The notes under the pieces: generated by a model
The model's database searches: none
What the model saw: the letters and a program-made list of their open reading frames with translations, nothing else
What the model was told of the DNA's origin: nothing
DNA from: Micromonospora sp. AMSO31t
GTDB taxonomy: Bacteria > Actinomycetota > Actinomycetes > Mycobacteriales > Micromonosporaceae
NCBI RefSeq assembly: GCF_008868175.1
Contig: NZ_WBKT01000013.1
Location: 1 to 64,000 of the forward strand
DNA length: 64,000 bases
Direction: 5' to 3'
Part shown: positions 1 to 7,988 of the stretch, piece by piece
Layout of the letters: every line of letters starts with the position of its first letter
Position numbering within the stretch: position 1 is the first letter of the stretch
Made by a program: the position numbers and the translations under genes

Positions 1-123
1 TACGAGCTGTGGACCGAGCCGTGGCCGTCGGCGGGGCGGTGCGTCACCGCCACGGCGGCGGTGACCGTCGCCAGCTCCGGCGTGGTGACCTCGGCGACCA
101 CCGAGCCGTGGTGCGACCGGTGA
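1..123 (+). CDS. C-terminal end of an unknown protein (5' partial)
   Basis: Frame 1 is open from the first base to a TGA at 121-123 and encodes the last 40 residues of a protein that starts upstream of the window. The tail (YELWTEPWPSAGRC...EPWCDR) has two cysteines and alternating Val/Thr/Ala stretches that would suit a beta-rich or extracellular domain, but I do not recognise the family. The stop overlaps the GTG start of the FHA gene in a GTGA junction, so the two genes are probably translationally coupled and may act together. Reality of the frame is supported mainly by that junction. Confidence 0.55.
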   Translation, partial: YELWTEPWPSAGRCVTATAAVTVASSGVVTSATTEPWCDR

Positions 124-704
124 CCGGCGGCTGGTTCGAGGTGCACGGCACGGGGCCGGTGCGGCTCGTCCCGCTCAGTGTGGACACGCTGACCATCGGC
201 CGGGCCCCCGGGAACGAGCTGCCCATCGACAGCCGGCTGGTCTCCCGGCTGCACGCCCTGGTGGAGCGCTTCCCGTCCGGCTGGATCATCCGCGACCTGG
301 GCAGCACCAACGGCACCACGGTCAACGGGGCGCCGCTGCGCGAGGCCCGCACCCTGCACGACGGCGACCGGGTGGAGGTCGGGCCGGCGCGGCTGGTGTT
401 CCGGGCCCCCGGGCAGCACACCGGCACGCGGACCGTCGGCGTCGAGGCGCCGCCCGCCCCGCCGGTGCTGACCCGCCGGGAGGGTGAGCTGCTCGACGCG
501 CTGTGCCGCCCGTACCTGGCCGGCGGCGACACCTTCCCGGAGCCGCCGGCGGTGCGCGTGCTGGCCGGCACGCTGGGCGTCAGCGAGAGCGCGGTGAAGA
601 AGCACCTGACCCGGCTGTACGACAAGTTCGGCCTGGTCAGCAACGACGACCGGCGCCGGGCGCGGCTGGCCGCCGAGGCGGTCCGCCGGGGCGCGGTGAG
701 CTGA
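120..704 (+). CDS. FHA domain protein with C-terminal helix-turn-helix
   Basis: A 194-residue protein. Residues about 20-90 form a forkhead-associated domain, a phosphothreonine reader: the core signatures are present (TIGRAPGNELPI, SRLHALVE, DLGSTNGTTVNG, LHDGDRVEVG). Residues about 113-180 resemble a winged or LuxR-like HTH (LTRREGELLDAL, LGVSESAVKKHLTRLYDKFG). The likely role is to couple Ser/Thr kinase phosphorylation to transcription or to a partner complex. No kinase gene is visible in the window, though the truncated upstream gene is a possible partner. I chose GTG at 120 because it overlaps the upstream TGA as GTGA; a longer in-frame start near position 9 would run through the end of the previous gene. 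The DNA-binding function is inferred from fold only. Confidence 0.8.
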   Translation: MTGGWFEVHGTGPVRLVPLSVDTLTIGRAPGNELPIDSRLVSRLHALVERFPSGWIIRDLGSTNGTTVNGAPLREARTLHDGDRVEVGPARLVFRAPGQHTGTRTVGVEAPPAPPVLTRREGELLDALCRPYLAGGDTFPEPPAVRVLAGTLGVSESAVKKHLTRLYDKFGLVSNDDRRRARLAAEAVRRGAVS

Positions 705-759
705 CGCGGGGCCGTTCACCTGGTACGACGGTGGGACCAGCCGAGCCGAGGAGGTACCG

Positions 760-1236
760 ATGACCGGTGGACGGGAGACCGTGGAGGTCGACCCGGTGGT
801 GTTCCGCGCCGTCTACGACTCGCCCGCCTCGCTGCCGGGCCGGCACTGCTGGACCACCCCGGAGTCGGACGTGCGCCGGCTGGAGAAGCTGCTGAACATG
901 CCGGCGCGCAGCATCGGCGCCCCGCTGTGGGTGAGCGGCGACGAGCCGGACTGCCCGAAGTGCGGTCGCCGGGTGAACTGGTACGACATCGTCTCGTCGG
1001 CGCTGCACGGTGTGCACGACCGGGGGATGATCGCGCGGGTCATCCTCGGCGAGCGCAAGTACGTCAACACCGAGGTGCCGGAGGCCATCCCCGGCGTGCA
1101 CTGCGCCGACTGCCGCACCCCGATCGAGGGGCTGCGCAGCTTCAAGTGCCACAACTGGGCGTACGCCTTCGAGGCGCTGGAGGAGATCGTCGGGCGGATG
1201 TCGGGCGTGCCGAGTCAGCCGGCCCCGCCCGCCTGA
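760..1236 (+). CDS. Conserved hypothetical protein with two CxxC pairs
   Basis: A 158-residue soluble protein of unknown function. It has two separated cysteine pairs, CPKC (about residue 66) and CADC (about residue 112), and a further Cys/His near CHNW, which together could form a zinc ribbon. No signal peptide or membrane segment is seen. A strong ribosome-binding site (GAGGAGG) lies 7 bases before the ATG. The gene is 55 bp downstream of the FHA gene on the same strand and its last 22 bases overlap the 3' end of the convergent GH65 gene. I do not recognise the family beyond a general actinobacterial hypothetical. Confidence 0.75.
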   Translation: MTGGRETVEVDPVVFRAVYDSPASLPGRHCWTTPESDVRRLEKLLNMPARSIGAPLWVSGDEPDCPKCGRRVNWYDIVSSALHGVHDRGMIARVILGERKYVNTEVPEAIPGVHCADCRTPIEGLRSFKCHNWAYAFEALEEIVGRMSGVPSQPAPPA

Positions 1237-3593
1237 GCGCGCCGGGCCGGCCGGCGGCCGGGTGGTGACGGCGGCTCGGGCCCGGGGTCGGGCACCGGCG
1301 GCATGGGCCGGGTGACCGGTGCCGCCCCGGTCACCCGGAGCGGTTCGCCGCGGTGCCACAGCTCGACGGCGTCGGCGGGGCCACCGTCGGGCAGCTCGTA
1401 GCGGGCCGTGTCCGGGGTCAGCGTGATCCGCAGCCGCTGCCCGTGCCAGCGCAGGTGGAAGGCGAGCCGGGTGATCCGGCGGGGCAGCCGCGGGTCGAAG
1501 GAGAGCACGCCCCGGTCGTCGCGCAGGCCGCCGAAGCCCTGCGCCACCACCAGCCAGGCGCCGGCCAGCGAGGCCAGGTGCAGGCCGTCGGCGGTCTTGT
1601 CGCCGAGGTCCTCCAGATCCTGCAACGCGGTCTCGGCGAACAGGTCGTACGCCAGGTCCAGGTGGCCGACCTCGGCGGCGAGGATCGCCTGCACGGACGC
1701 CGACAGCGACGAGTCCCGGACGGTCCGGGCCTCGTAGTACGCGACGTTGCGGGCCTTCTCGTCGGCGGTGAACTCGCCGGGGCAGCGCAGCATGGCCAGC
1801 ACCAGGTCGGCCTGCTTGACCACCTGCCGGCGGTACAGCTCCAGGTAGGGGAAATGCAGCAGCAGCGGGTAGTCGTCCGCGCGGGTGTTCGCGAAGTCCC
1901 ACTCGGGCTGTTCGGTGAAGCCGGCCGACTGCTGGTGCACCCCGCGCTTGCCGTCGTAGGGGACGTGCACGGCGTCGGCGGCGGCCCGCCAGCCGGCGAC
2001 CTCGGCCGGGTCGACGCCGAGCCGGGCGGCCGCGTCCGGGAAGCGCTCGGCGGCGTCGGCCGCGCCGCGCAGGTTGCGCCGGGCCATGAGGTTGGTGAAG
2101 AGGTTGTCGTCGACCAGCGCGGAGTACTCGTCGGGGCCGGTGAGCCCGGTCAGGTGGAACACGCCGGTGTCGGACCAGTGCCCGTACCGGTGCCAGAGCC
2201 GGGCCGTCTCGACCAGCAGCTCGACGCCGCACTCGCCGAGGAACTCCGTGTCGCCGGTGGCCGCCACGTAGCGCAGCACCGCGTCGGCGATGTCGGCGTT
2301 GACGTGCAGACCGGCGCTGCCGGCCGGCCAGTAGCCGGAGCACTCCCGGCCGCCGAGCGTCCGCCACGGGAAGGTGGCCCCGGCCAGTCGCAGCTCCGCG
2401 GCACGGTCCCGGGCCTCGGGCAGGTGCGCGTGCCGCCAGCGCAGCGCCGAGCGGGCGAGTCCCGGGGCCAGGTACGTCAGCACCGGCAGCACGTAGCCCT
2501 CGGTGTCCCAGAGCACGTGTCCGTCGTAGCCGTTGCCGGTCAGCCCCTTGGCCGGGATGGTCCGGTCGCCGTCGGCCCGACCGGACTGGAGCAGGTGGAA
2601 CACCGCGAACCGGAGCGCCTGCTCGAGTTCCGGGTCGCCGTCCAGCTCGACGTCGGCGGTGGCCCAGGCGGCGTCGAGGGTGGCCCGCTGCGCGTCGAGC
2701 AGGGCCGGGAACCCCTCGGACCGGGCCGCGTCCGCCTCCGCGACGACCAGGTCGGCCAGGTCGCCGGCCGGGGTGCCGTCGACGTGCGCGCACTCGTAGG
2801 CAGCGAACTTGCCGATCCGGATCCGCTCGCCGGGCCGCAGCCGGCCGGTGACCGCCAGCCGGAACCGGTCGGGGGTCAGCTCGGTGTCGGTCGCGGCGGT
2901 GCCCGGCGCGTCGACCCGGTGGGCGACCGCGACGGCGACCCGCTGGGCGCTGCGCTCGGTGCGGTGCACCAGCACCCCGTCGGTGCCGTCGTGCCGGCCG
3001 GTCTCGGCGGTGAGCGGGTCGTGGATCACCGAGGCGGCACGCGGGTCGTCGGCGCGTTCCGGCACCCGCTCGTTGGCGAGCAGGTCGGCGGCGACCCGCA
3101 CGTCGACCGGGCCGTCCAGTGGCTCGACCTGGTAGTCGACCGCGGCGACCGGCCGGCGGGGCAGCGAGACCAGCCGGGTGCTGCGGACCCGCACGCCGTG
3201 GCCGCCCGGCGAGATCCACTCGGTCTCCCGGCGCACCACCCCGGCGCGCAGGTCGAGGACCCGCTCGTGCCGCCGCACCGTCCCGGTCCGCAGGTCCAGC
3301 GGCTCGCCGCCGACCCAGAGCCGGACCAGCGCGGCGTTCGGGGCGCTGATCACGGTGTCGCTGTGCTCGGGGAAGGCGTAGCCGCTCTCCGGGTAGCTCA
3401 CCTCGCGCTGCTCGTGGAACCCGTTGAGGTAGGTGCCCGGCATCTCGTAGGGCTCGCCCTCGTCGAGGGTGCCGCGCCAGCCCACCCAGCCGTTGCCCAG
3501 CGCGAAGGTCGACTCGGTTTCGCCGAGCCGGTGCAGGTCCGCCCCGGTGCGGCGGATCCGCCAGGTGTCGTCGCCCTGAGGGCTGTGCGGCAC
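1215..3593 (-). CDS. Glycoside hydrolase family 65 protein (disaccharide phosphorylase/hydrolase)
   Basis: A 792-residue cytosolic enzyme of the GH65 clan, which acts on alpha-glucosides such as maltose, trehalose or kojibiose, usually by inverting phosphorolysis. Visible are the N-terminal start FALGNGWVGWRG, the (alpha/alpha)6 barrel with VLWDTEGY, and the catalytic block TGPDEYS near residue 486, whose Glu is the general acid in characterised maltose phosphorylase. The C-terminal beta domain (about residues 680-770) is complete. No beta-phosphoglucomutase domain is fused and none is adjacent. The GTG start follows GGAGG in the preceding leader. It is transcribed divergently from the PAP2 gene. 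Substrate cannot be told from sequence alone, and a hydrolase rather than a phosphorylase remains possible. Confidence 0.88.
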   Translation of the reverse strand: MPHSPQGDDTWRIRRTGADLHRLGETESTFALGNGWVGWRGTLDEGEPYEMPGTYLNGFHEQREVSYPESGYAFPEHSDTVISAPNAALVRLWVGGEPLDLRTGTVRRHERVLDLRAGVVRRETEWISPGGHGVRVRSTRLVSLPRRPVAAVDYQVEPLDGPVDVRVAADLLANERVPERADDPRAASVIHDPLTAETGRHDGTDGVLVHRTERSAQRVAVAVAHRVDAPGTAATDTELTPDRFRLAVTGRLRPGERIRIGKFAAYECAHVDGTPAGDLADLVVAEADAARSEGFPALLDAQRATLDAAWATADVELDGDPELEQALRFAVFHLLQSGRADGDRTIPAKGLTGNGYDGHVLWDTEGYVLPVLTYLAPGLARSALRWRHAHLPEARDRAAELRLAGATFPWRTLGGRECSGYWPAGSAGLHVNADIADAVLRYVAATGDTEFLGECGVELLVETARLWHRYGHWSDTGVFHLTGLTGPDEYSALVDDNLFTNLMARRNLRGAADAAERFPDAAARLGVDPAEVAGWRAAADAVHVPYDGKRGVHQQSAGFTEQPEWDFANTRADDYPLLLHFPYLELYRRQVVKQADLVLAMLRCPGEFTADEKARNVAYYEARTVRDSSLSASVQAILAAEVGHLDLAYDLFAETALQDLEDLGDKTADGLHLASLAGAWLVVAQGFGGLRDDRGVLSFDPRLPRRITRLAFHLRWHGQRLRITLTPDTARYELPDGGPADAVELWHRGEPLRVTGAAPVTRPMPPVPDPGPEPPSPPGRRPARRAQAGGAG

Positions 3594-3729
3594 GGGTCCT
3601 CCCGAGGTCGCTACGTCGTGGCCACCGAATCAGACCCGGCTGAGAGGCGCCTGAGACTTCGGTGCCCCGACAGTCATTCCCCCACCACCCTCAAGGTGAA
3701 CGGAGTATGAACAGTTGGTGAGGTGATTC

Positions 3730-4359
3730 ATGACCGACGCCCTGGTGACAAACGTCCCGGATGTCAGTGCCGACTGGTACCACGACATCGTCGAGTTCGC
3801 CGACCGCACACCGGAACCGGTGCACTGGTTCGCGCTGCACTTCACCGAGGGGGCGATCGTCCTGCTCGGCATCCTGCTGGTGCTGGCCGCGCTGGCCCGG
3901 CTGGTCGGCGGTGACCTCCGGGGCCGGGCGCTGGCCCTGGCGGCCCCGGTCGCGGTGGTCTGCGCGTACGCCTCCAGCGAGGGGTTGAAGACTCTGATCG
4001 CCGAGGAGCGGCCCTGCCGCAGCCCGGCCGACCTGGTCATCGTGGCCGGGCACTGCCCGCCGGCCGGCGACTGGTCGTTTCCGAGCAACCACGCCACCAT
4101 CGCGGGTGCGCTGGCCGCCGCCGCATTGCTGCTGCACCGCCGGATCGGCCTGGTGGCCGTCCCGCTCGCCGTGCTGGCCGCGTTCTCCCGCACCTTCGTA
4201 GGCGTGCACTATCCGCACGACGTGGCGGCCGGCCTGCTGCTCGGCGTCCTGGTCGGCACCCTGCTCACGCCGGTGCTGGCCCGCCCGGTGGCCGACGTCC
4301 TGCGCCGGCGGGTCCGCCGGGCCGCGACCCGCCCGGCCGTCCGGCCCGCGAGGCGCTGA
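3730..4359 (+). CDS. PAP2 family phosphatase, membrane bound
   Basis: A 209-residue integral membrane protein with about five or six hydrophobic helices. The three PAP2 phosphatase motifs are all present: KTLIAEERP (K-x6-RP), WSFPSNHA (a PSGH variant with Asn in place of Gly) and SRTFVGVHYPHDV (SR-x5-H-x3-D). The family dephosphorylates lipid phosphates; BcrC-like members recycle undecaprenyl pyrophosphate during cell-wall synthesis, and others act on phosphatidic acid. The C-terminus is Arg-rich and presumably cytoplasmic. It stands alone, with a 136-bp divergent spacer to the GH65 gene and a convergent prepilin peptidase 15 bp away. Confidence 0.85.
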   Translation: MTDALVTNVPDVSADWYHDIVEFADRTPEPVHWFALHFTEGAIVLLGILLVLAALARLVGGDLRGRALALAAPVAVVCAYASSEGLKTLIAEERPCRSPADLVIVAGHCPPAGDWSFPSNHATIAGALAAAALLLHRRIGLVAVPLAVLAAFSRTFVGVHYPHDVAAGLLLGVLVGTLLTPVLARPVADVLRRRVRRAATRPAVRPARR

Positions 4360-4374
4360 CCCGCCCGCCGCCGC

Positions 4375-5148
4375 TCACGTCGTCAGGACGAGGGTGGCGG
4401 CGGTGCCGAGGATGAGGAACGGGCCGAAGGGCAGGTGGCTGGACCACCGGACCCGGCGGGCGGCCAGCAGCGCGAGGCCGGCCACCGCGGACAGCGTGAC
4501 CGCCAGCACCAGCCCCGCCACCAGCGCCGGCCAGCCGTACCAGCCGAGCAGTGCCCCGGCGCCGAGCGCCAGCTTGGCGTCGCCGAGGCCGAACCCGCGC
4601 CGGCCGAGCAGCAGGGTGGTCGCCGCGAAGCCCACGCCCAGGGCGAGCCCGGCCGCGGTGGCCCGCAGCCAGGGCGCCGGGCCGGGCCCGGCCAGCGCCG
4701 CCGCACCGAGCAGCACCCACACCCCGGCCGCCGCCGGCCAGGTCAGCCGGTCCGGGAGCCGGTGCACCGCCGCGTCGACCAGGGCCAGCGGCACCGCGCA
4801 GGCGAGCCACCAGGCGACCGCCGCCCGCGTGCCGGCCGGCCCGCCGGTGAGCACCACCGCCGCCACCGCGGCGACCAGGGCCACCTCCACCACCAGCGGC
4901 GCCGCGCCGACCCGGGCCCGGCAGGACGGGCAGCGGGCCGCCGGCCCGAGCGCCGGCAGCGGCCGGTCCAGGCCGATCGGCGCGCCGCAGCCGTCGCAGC
5001 CCGTCCGGTCGGGCACCCCCGGGGGTACGGCGTACCGCGCGACCGCCAACCGCAGCAGCGGGACGACCGCCAGGGCAGCCAGCAGCCGCACGCCCGGACG
5101 GCGGGCGGGGGCCGTCGGTGCGGTCGCGCGGACCCGTTCGGCGGTCAC
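4375..5148 (-). CDS. Prepilin peptidase (type IV, A24 family)
   Basis: A 257-residue polytopic membrane aspartyl protease. It has the cytoplasmic zinc-type tetracysteine loop (CDGCG...CPSCRARVG, about residues 60-95), as in PilD/GspO-type enzymes, and the two catalytic aspartates: one in ALVDAAVHRLPDRL and one in the GxGDxK block FGLGDAKL. The enzyme cleaves the leader of type IV pilins and related prepilins. The likely substrates are the pilin-like proteins encoded at 12251-13846 in the Tad operon that begins on the other strand. The Cys loop is often lost in Tad-type TadV/CpaA, so this is the longer version of the family. Confidence 0.88.
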   Translation of the reverse strand: MTAERVRATAPTAPARRPGVRLLAALAVVPLLRLAVARYAVPPGVPDRTGCDGCGAPIGLDRPLPALGPAARCPSCRARVGAAPLVVEVALVAAVAAVVLTGGPAGTRAAVAWWLACAVPLALVDAAVHRLPDRLTWPAAAGVWVLLGAAALAGPGPAPWLRATAAGLALGVGFAATTLLLGRRGFGLGDAKLALGAGALLGWYGWPALVAGLVLAVTLSAVAGLALLAARRVRWSSHLPFGPFLILGTAATLVLTT

Positions 5149-5500
5149 ACCGGCTCCCCCGAACGGCCGCGCCTGCTTCCACTCTGGAGCACGCAGAGTG
5201 AGTCCTGATCTCTCGCCGTGTCACGGATGGCGCGGAAACCGGCGTCCGGCGGTCGGGTGGCCCGGTCCGGGCGGGCGGCGCCCGACGGCCGTCGGGCGGT
5301 CCGGGTGCCGGGGGGACGGATCGGACCAGAGGGACGCTTGACCCCCATTCCACCGCCCGATGACGCCCGCCCGGGACACCGGGTGTCGCGTCTGGGTGAA
5401 CACACTCCTGCCACCGGCCGACCCGGGTGCGGGCCGTTCGTCGTCGTCCGGACACCCACCGGCCGCCACCACCTGTCATCACTCACAGTGTTCGGATGAA

Positions 5501-5738
5501 TTGCCTCTGTTGCATCGGCGGACGTCAGCCTATGCTCGCCCCTTGGGTACGACGCAACCCCCGAACAATTGGCGTCGGAGGCCAACCGGAGACAACAGGT
5601 TTCGAATTCGTTAAAGATCAGTCGAGGTAAATGCAGCGGTAGCAGTTGTGGCCCGGCCGTACACATCCGGGCGCGCTTCCGCATGCCCGGAGTGCGTTGA
5701 CGCGACCACTCCGGGCCGCCACCGAGGAGGGCCCGGCG
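5501..5738 (+). promoter_or_regulatory. Candidate promoter and long leader of the Tad-type operon
   Basis: The 590-bp gap 5149-5738 holds no convincing gene. Its right half is richer in A/T than the surroundings. TATGCT at 5531-5536 is a good -10 box; TTGCAT at 5510-5515 is a possible -35 with a short 15-bp spacer. Transcription from there would give a leader of about 200 nt before the TTG start at 5739. The leader has a small hairpin (TTGGC...GCCAA around 5579-5586) but I recognise no known riboswitch. Confidence 0.35.
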
Positions 5739-6305
5739 TTGCGCACACGGCAATCCCGCCGATGGGAAATCTGCCTGCTCAGCCTTGCTCTGCTGACCGC
5801 GACCGCCGGTTGCGGCAGCGAGCCCGAGGCGGCGACCCGCCCGTTGACCGCGGGCGCCGCCGCTCCCGCGGCGCATTCCACCGCGGAGGAGGAGGCGGCC
5901 GGAAAAGCCGCTCTCGCCGCCTATTCCGGCTATCTCGACGCGTCCCGGGCGGCGAGCGCACGCAGCGATCCCGGGCATCCCGCACTGGCCCGATTCGTGG
6001 CGGATCCGCTGCTGACCCGGGTGCGGATGGCAATTCGTGACGCGAAGGAGCACGGCGCGATGCGTACCGGAAAACTGGTGTCCGACCCCACCGTGGTGTC
6101 GGTCGACCTGGCCGCCGATCCGCCCAGCGTGGAGATCCAGGACTGCCTGGACGCCACCGGCTACCGCCTCGTCTACGCCAAGGACCGCCGGGTCGTACCC
6201 GGCACCCGCGGCGGGCGCTACCTGGCGACCGCCACGGCCACCCGCTACCCCGACGGCCGGTGGCTGGTCAGCGCCGGCGCCGGCCACCAGGACCAGCCGT
6301 GTTGA
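5739..6305 (+). CDS. Putative lipoprotein, first gene of the Tad-type operon
   Basis: A 188-residue exported protein. The start is TTG at 5739, chosen because GAGGAGG lies 8 bases upstream and because the leader then becomes MRTRQSRRWEICLLSLALL, ending in the lipobox TAGC; the longer upstream frame would bury the signal. After the lipidated Cys there is an Ala-rich linker, then a domain of about 130 residues ending in RYPDGRWLVSAGAG, which is reminiscent of NTF2-like/SnoaL-type secreted domains in actinobacteria. Two further cysteines may pair outside the cell. It overlaps the next gene by a few bases and so is probably co-transcribed with the pilus genes. Function is not known. Confidence 0.75.
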   Translation: MRTRQSRRWEICLLSLALLTATAGCGSEPEAATRPLTAGAAAPAAHSTAEEEAAGKAALAAYSGYLDASRAASARSDPGHPALARFVADPLLTRVRMAIRDAKEHGAMRTGKLVSDPTVVSVDLAADPPSVEIQDCLDATGYRLVYAKDRRVVPGTRGGRYLATATATRYPDGRWLVSAGAGHQDQPC

Positions 6306-7270
6306 CCTGGGGAGGAAGGGGTGTCCCGGCCCGCCCGACCCGGGCCGGGACGCCCCGGCGGCTGCTGCTCACCGCCGGCCTGGCGCTGCTGCTCGCGCTG
6401 ACCGGCGCGCCCGCGCTGCTGCTGACCGGCGCGCCCGCCCGGGCCGGCGACCCCGGTGGCGAGTGCCCGCCCGGGCAGAACGACTGCAACGTCTGGGACG
6501 ACGAGCCCGGCACCCCGGGCGGGCCGGGCGGAGGCGGCAACCCCGGCGGTGGCGGCGGGGACGGCGGCGGCGCCGCCGCGAAGTGCCAGTGGAACGGCCG
6601 GGTCATCCCCTGCTACGACGACGTCCTCGGCTGGTTCAACAACGGCGACGGCTGCTACTACAAGCTGGCCGAGCCCCAGCCCGCCGCCCCGGAGGGCAAG
6701 CAGTGGTACGTGCAGACCTGCAACGGCGGTGACCTGGGCGCGCAGACCGTGGTGCTGCGCGACGGGCCGCCCCCCGGCTACGGCGCGCCGCCCGACCCGG
6801 AGGAGCTGGCCCGCCGGGCGCTGGCCTCGATCTCGCTGTTGCCGCCCCGGGTCGCGGTGGCGCCTCGGCGCAGCAAGGGCCCCGGCCTGGTGGGGCTGCC
6901 GGTCTGGATGTGGGCCAGCGGAGGGGCGTCCTACTTCGGGCCGCTGCACGCCTCCGCCTCCGACCGCGGGGTGACCGTCGAGATCACCGCCCGGGTGACC
7001 CGGATCGTCTGGGACATGGGCGACGGCACCGAGGTCACCTGCACGGGCCCCGGCACGCCGTACGCCTCCGACGGTCCGCGGGCCGGACTGACGTCGCCCG
7101 ACTGCGGCTACGACAGCGGTTACGCCCGAGCCCGCACGTACGAGGTCAGCGCCACCACGTTCTGGACCGTCGAGTGGTCCGGCGGCGGCGAGAGCGGCGA
7201 GATCGCGCAGAGCCGGGTCAGCGGAACCGTTCCCGTGCAGATCAACGAACTTCAGGTGGTGACGCGGTGA
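6299..7270 (+). CDS. Secreted Gly-rich protein with PKD-like domain
   Basis: About 323 residues, starting at GTG 6299 (TTG 6302 also possible), overlapping the preceding stop. An N-terminal hydrophobic segment (LLLTAGLALLLALTGAPALL, about residues 25-45) is a Sec signal. It is followed by a Gly-rich linker, a Cys-containing region (CQWNGRVIPCYDD, CYYK, QTCNGG), and a C-terminal region with WDMGDGTEVTC that looks like a PKD-type immunoglobulin fold. No sortase signal is seen. Its stop codon TGA (7268-7270) lies inside the first bases of the repeat at 7267. Position inside the Tad-type operon suggests an extracellular partner of the pilus, perhaps a minor adhesin, but that is inference. Confidence 0.7.
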   Translation: MLTWGGRGVPARPTRAGTPRRLLLTAGLALLLALTGAPALLLTGAPARAGDPGGECPPGQNDCNVWDDEPGTPGGPGGGGNPGGGGGDGGGAAAKCQWNGRVIPCYDDVLGWFNNGDGCYYKLAEPQPAAPEGKQWYVQTCNGGDLGAQTVVLRDGPPPGYGAPPDPEELARRALASISLLPPRVAVAPRRSKGPGLVGLPVWMWASGGASYFGPLHASASDRGVTVEITARVTRIVWDMGDGTEVTCTGPGTPYASDGPRAGLTSPDCGYDSGYARARTYEVSATTFWTVEWSGGGESGEIAQSRVSGTVPVQINELQVVTR

Positions 7271-7325
7271 GCGCGAGGAGTGAGCCGGTTTTGCGAGCCC
7301 CGCAGTCGCGAACGGAGGTGGCACA
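7267..7325 (+). repeat. Copy 1 of the GTGAGCGCGAGGAGTGAGC repeat family
   Basis: This intergenic stretch starts GTGAGCGCGAGGAGTGAGCC and continues through TTGCGAGCCCCGCAGTCGCG to about 7313, almost identical to the two copies at 10345-10463. The TGA within its first four bases is the stop codon of the upstream gene, and its altered 3' end (GGAGGTGG) serves as the ribosome-binding site of the SAF gene. Confidence 0.85.
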
Positions 7326-7988
7326 GTGAGTGTGGCGACGCGGAACGGCACTCCCCTGGACGCGCCCGTGGCGCCGCCCAAGGTGGTCCGGCAGCGGCGG
7401 ATCCGCCCCGGCCTGCTCGGCCTGGCCGTGCTGCTCATCGCCCTCGGCGGGCTGGGTGCGGCGTTCGCGGTCACCTCGGTCCGGTCCACCGGCAGCTACC
7501 TCGCGGTGGCCCGGCCGGTCGAGGTCGGCCGGCAGCTCACCGCCGACGACCTGGTCCCGGTGCGGGTGTCGGGCGGGCGGGAACTCCAGCCGGTGCGGGC
7601 CGACCGGATCAAGGAGGTGCTGGCTCTGCGCGCGGCCGTCCGGCTCACCCCCGGCACGCTGCTGACCCCGGCCCAGCTCACCGACGCGCCACTGCTCGGC
7701 CCCGGGCAGCAGCAGATCGCGCTGGGGCTGAAGCCGAGCCAGGTGCCCGCCCGCAGGCTGCACCCCGGCGACAAGGTGCTCCTGGTCAGCACCCCGGACA
7801 ACAGCTCCGGCAACGGCGGCACCCCGCGCGGCGGCGGCACCCGGTTCGAGGCCACAGTGATCGACACCGCCGCGCCGGAGAACAACGACGTGGTGGTCTA
7901 CCTGGCCCTGGCCGTCCGGGACGTGCCGGCCGTGGTGGCGCTGGCCGCGGACGACCGGATCGCGCTCGTGCTCACCGGGGCGGCCTGA
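7326..7988 (+). CDS. SAF domain protein, CpaB/RcpC-like
   Basis: A 220-residue protein with one N-terminal membrane helix (LLGLAVLLIALGGLGAAFAV, about residues 30-50) and an outer region with an SAF domain (about residues 57-125: ARPVEVGRQLTADDLVPVRV, RLTPGTLLTPAQLT). CpaB/RcpC proteins are Flp-pilus assembly factors that associate with the secretin in Gram-negatives; actinobacterial versions sit in Tad operons without a secretin, as here. GTG start after a GGAGG-type site provided by the preceding repeat. Its stop overlaps the ATG of the TadZ-like gene (TGATG). Confidence 0.82.
   Translation: MSVATRNGTPLDAPVAPPKVVRQRRIRPGLLGLAVLLIALGGLGAAFAVTSVRSTGSYLAVARPVEVGRQLTADDLVPVRVSGGRELQPVRADRIKEVLALRAAVRLTPGTLLTPAQLTDAPLLGPGQQQIALGLKPSQVPARRLHPGDKVLLVSTPDNSSGNGGTPRGGGTRFEATVIDTAAPENNDVVVYLALAVRDVPAVVALAADDRIALVLTGAA

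Noticed and set aside
637..3710. Very long open frames on both strands over the GH65 gene (637-3219 minus, 1353-3710 plus)
   Set aside because: They are antisense or shifted shadows in very GC-rich DNA, with Arg/Pro/Gly-dominated translation, while the GH65 frame has complete family motifs.
5145..6287. 380-residue minus-strand frame in the gap before the Tad operon
   Set aside because: It covers both the non-coding gap and antisense of the lipoprotein gene, with no ribosome-binding site or domain.
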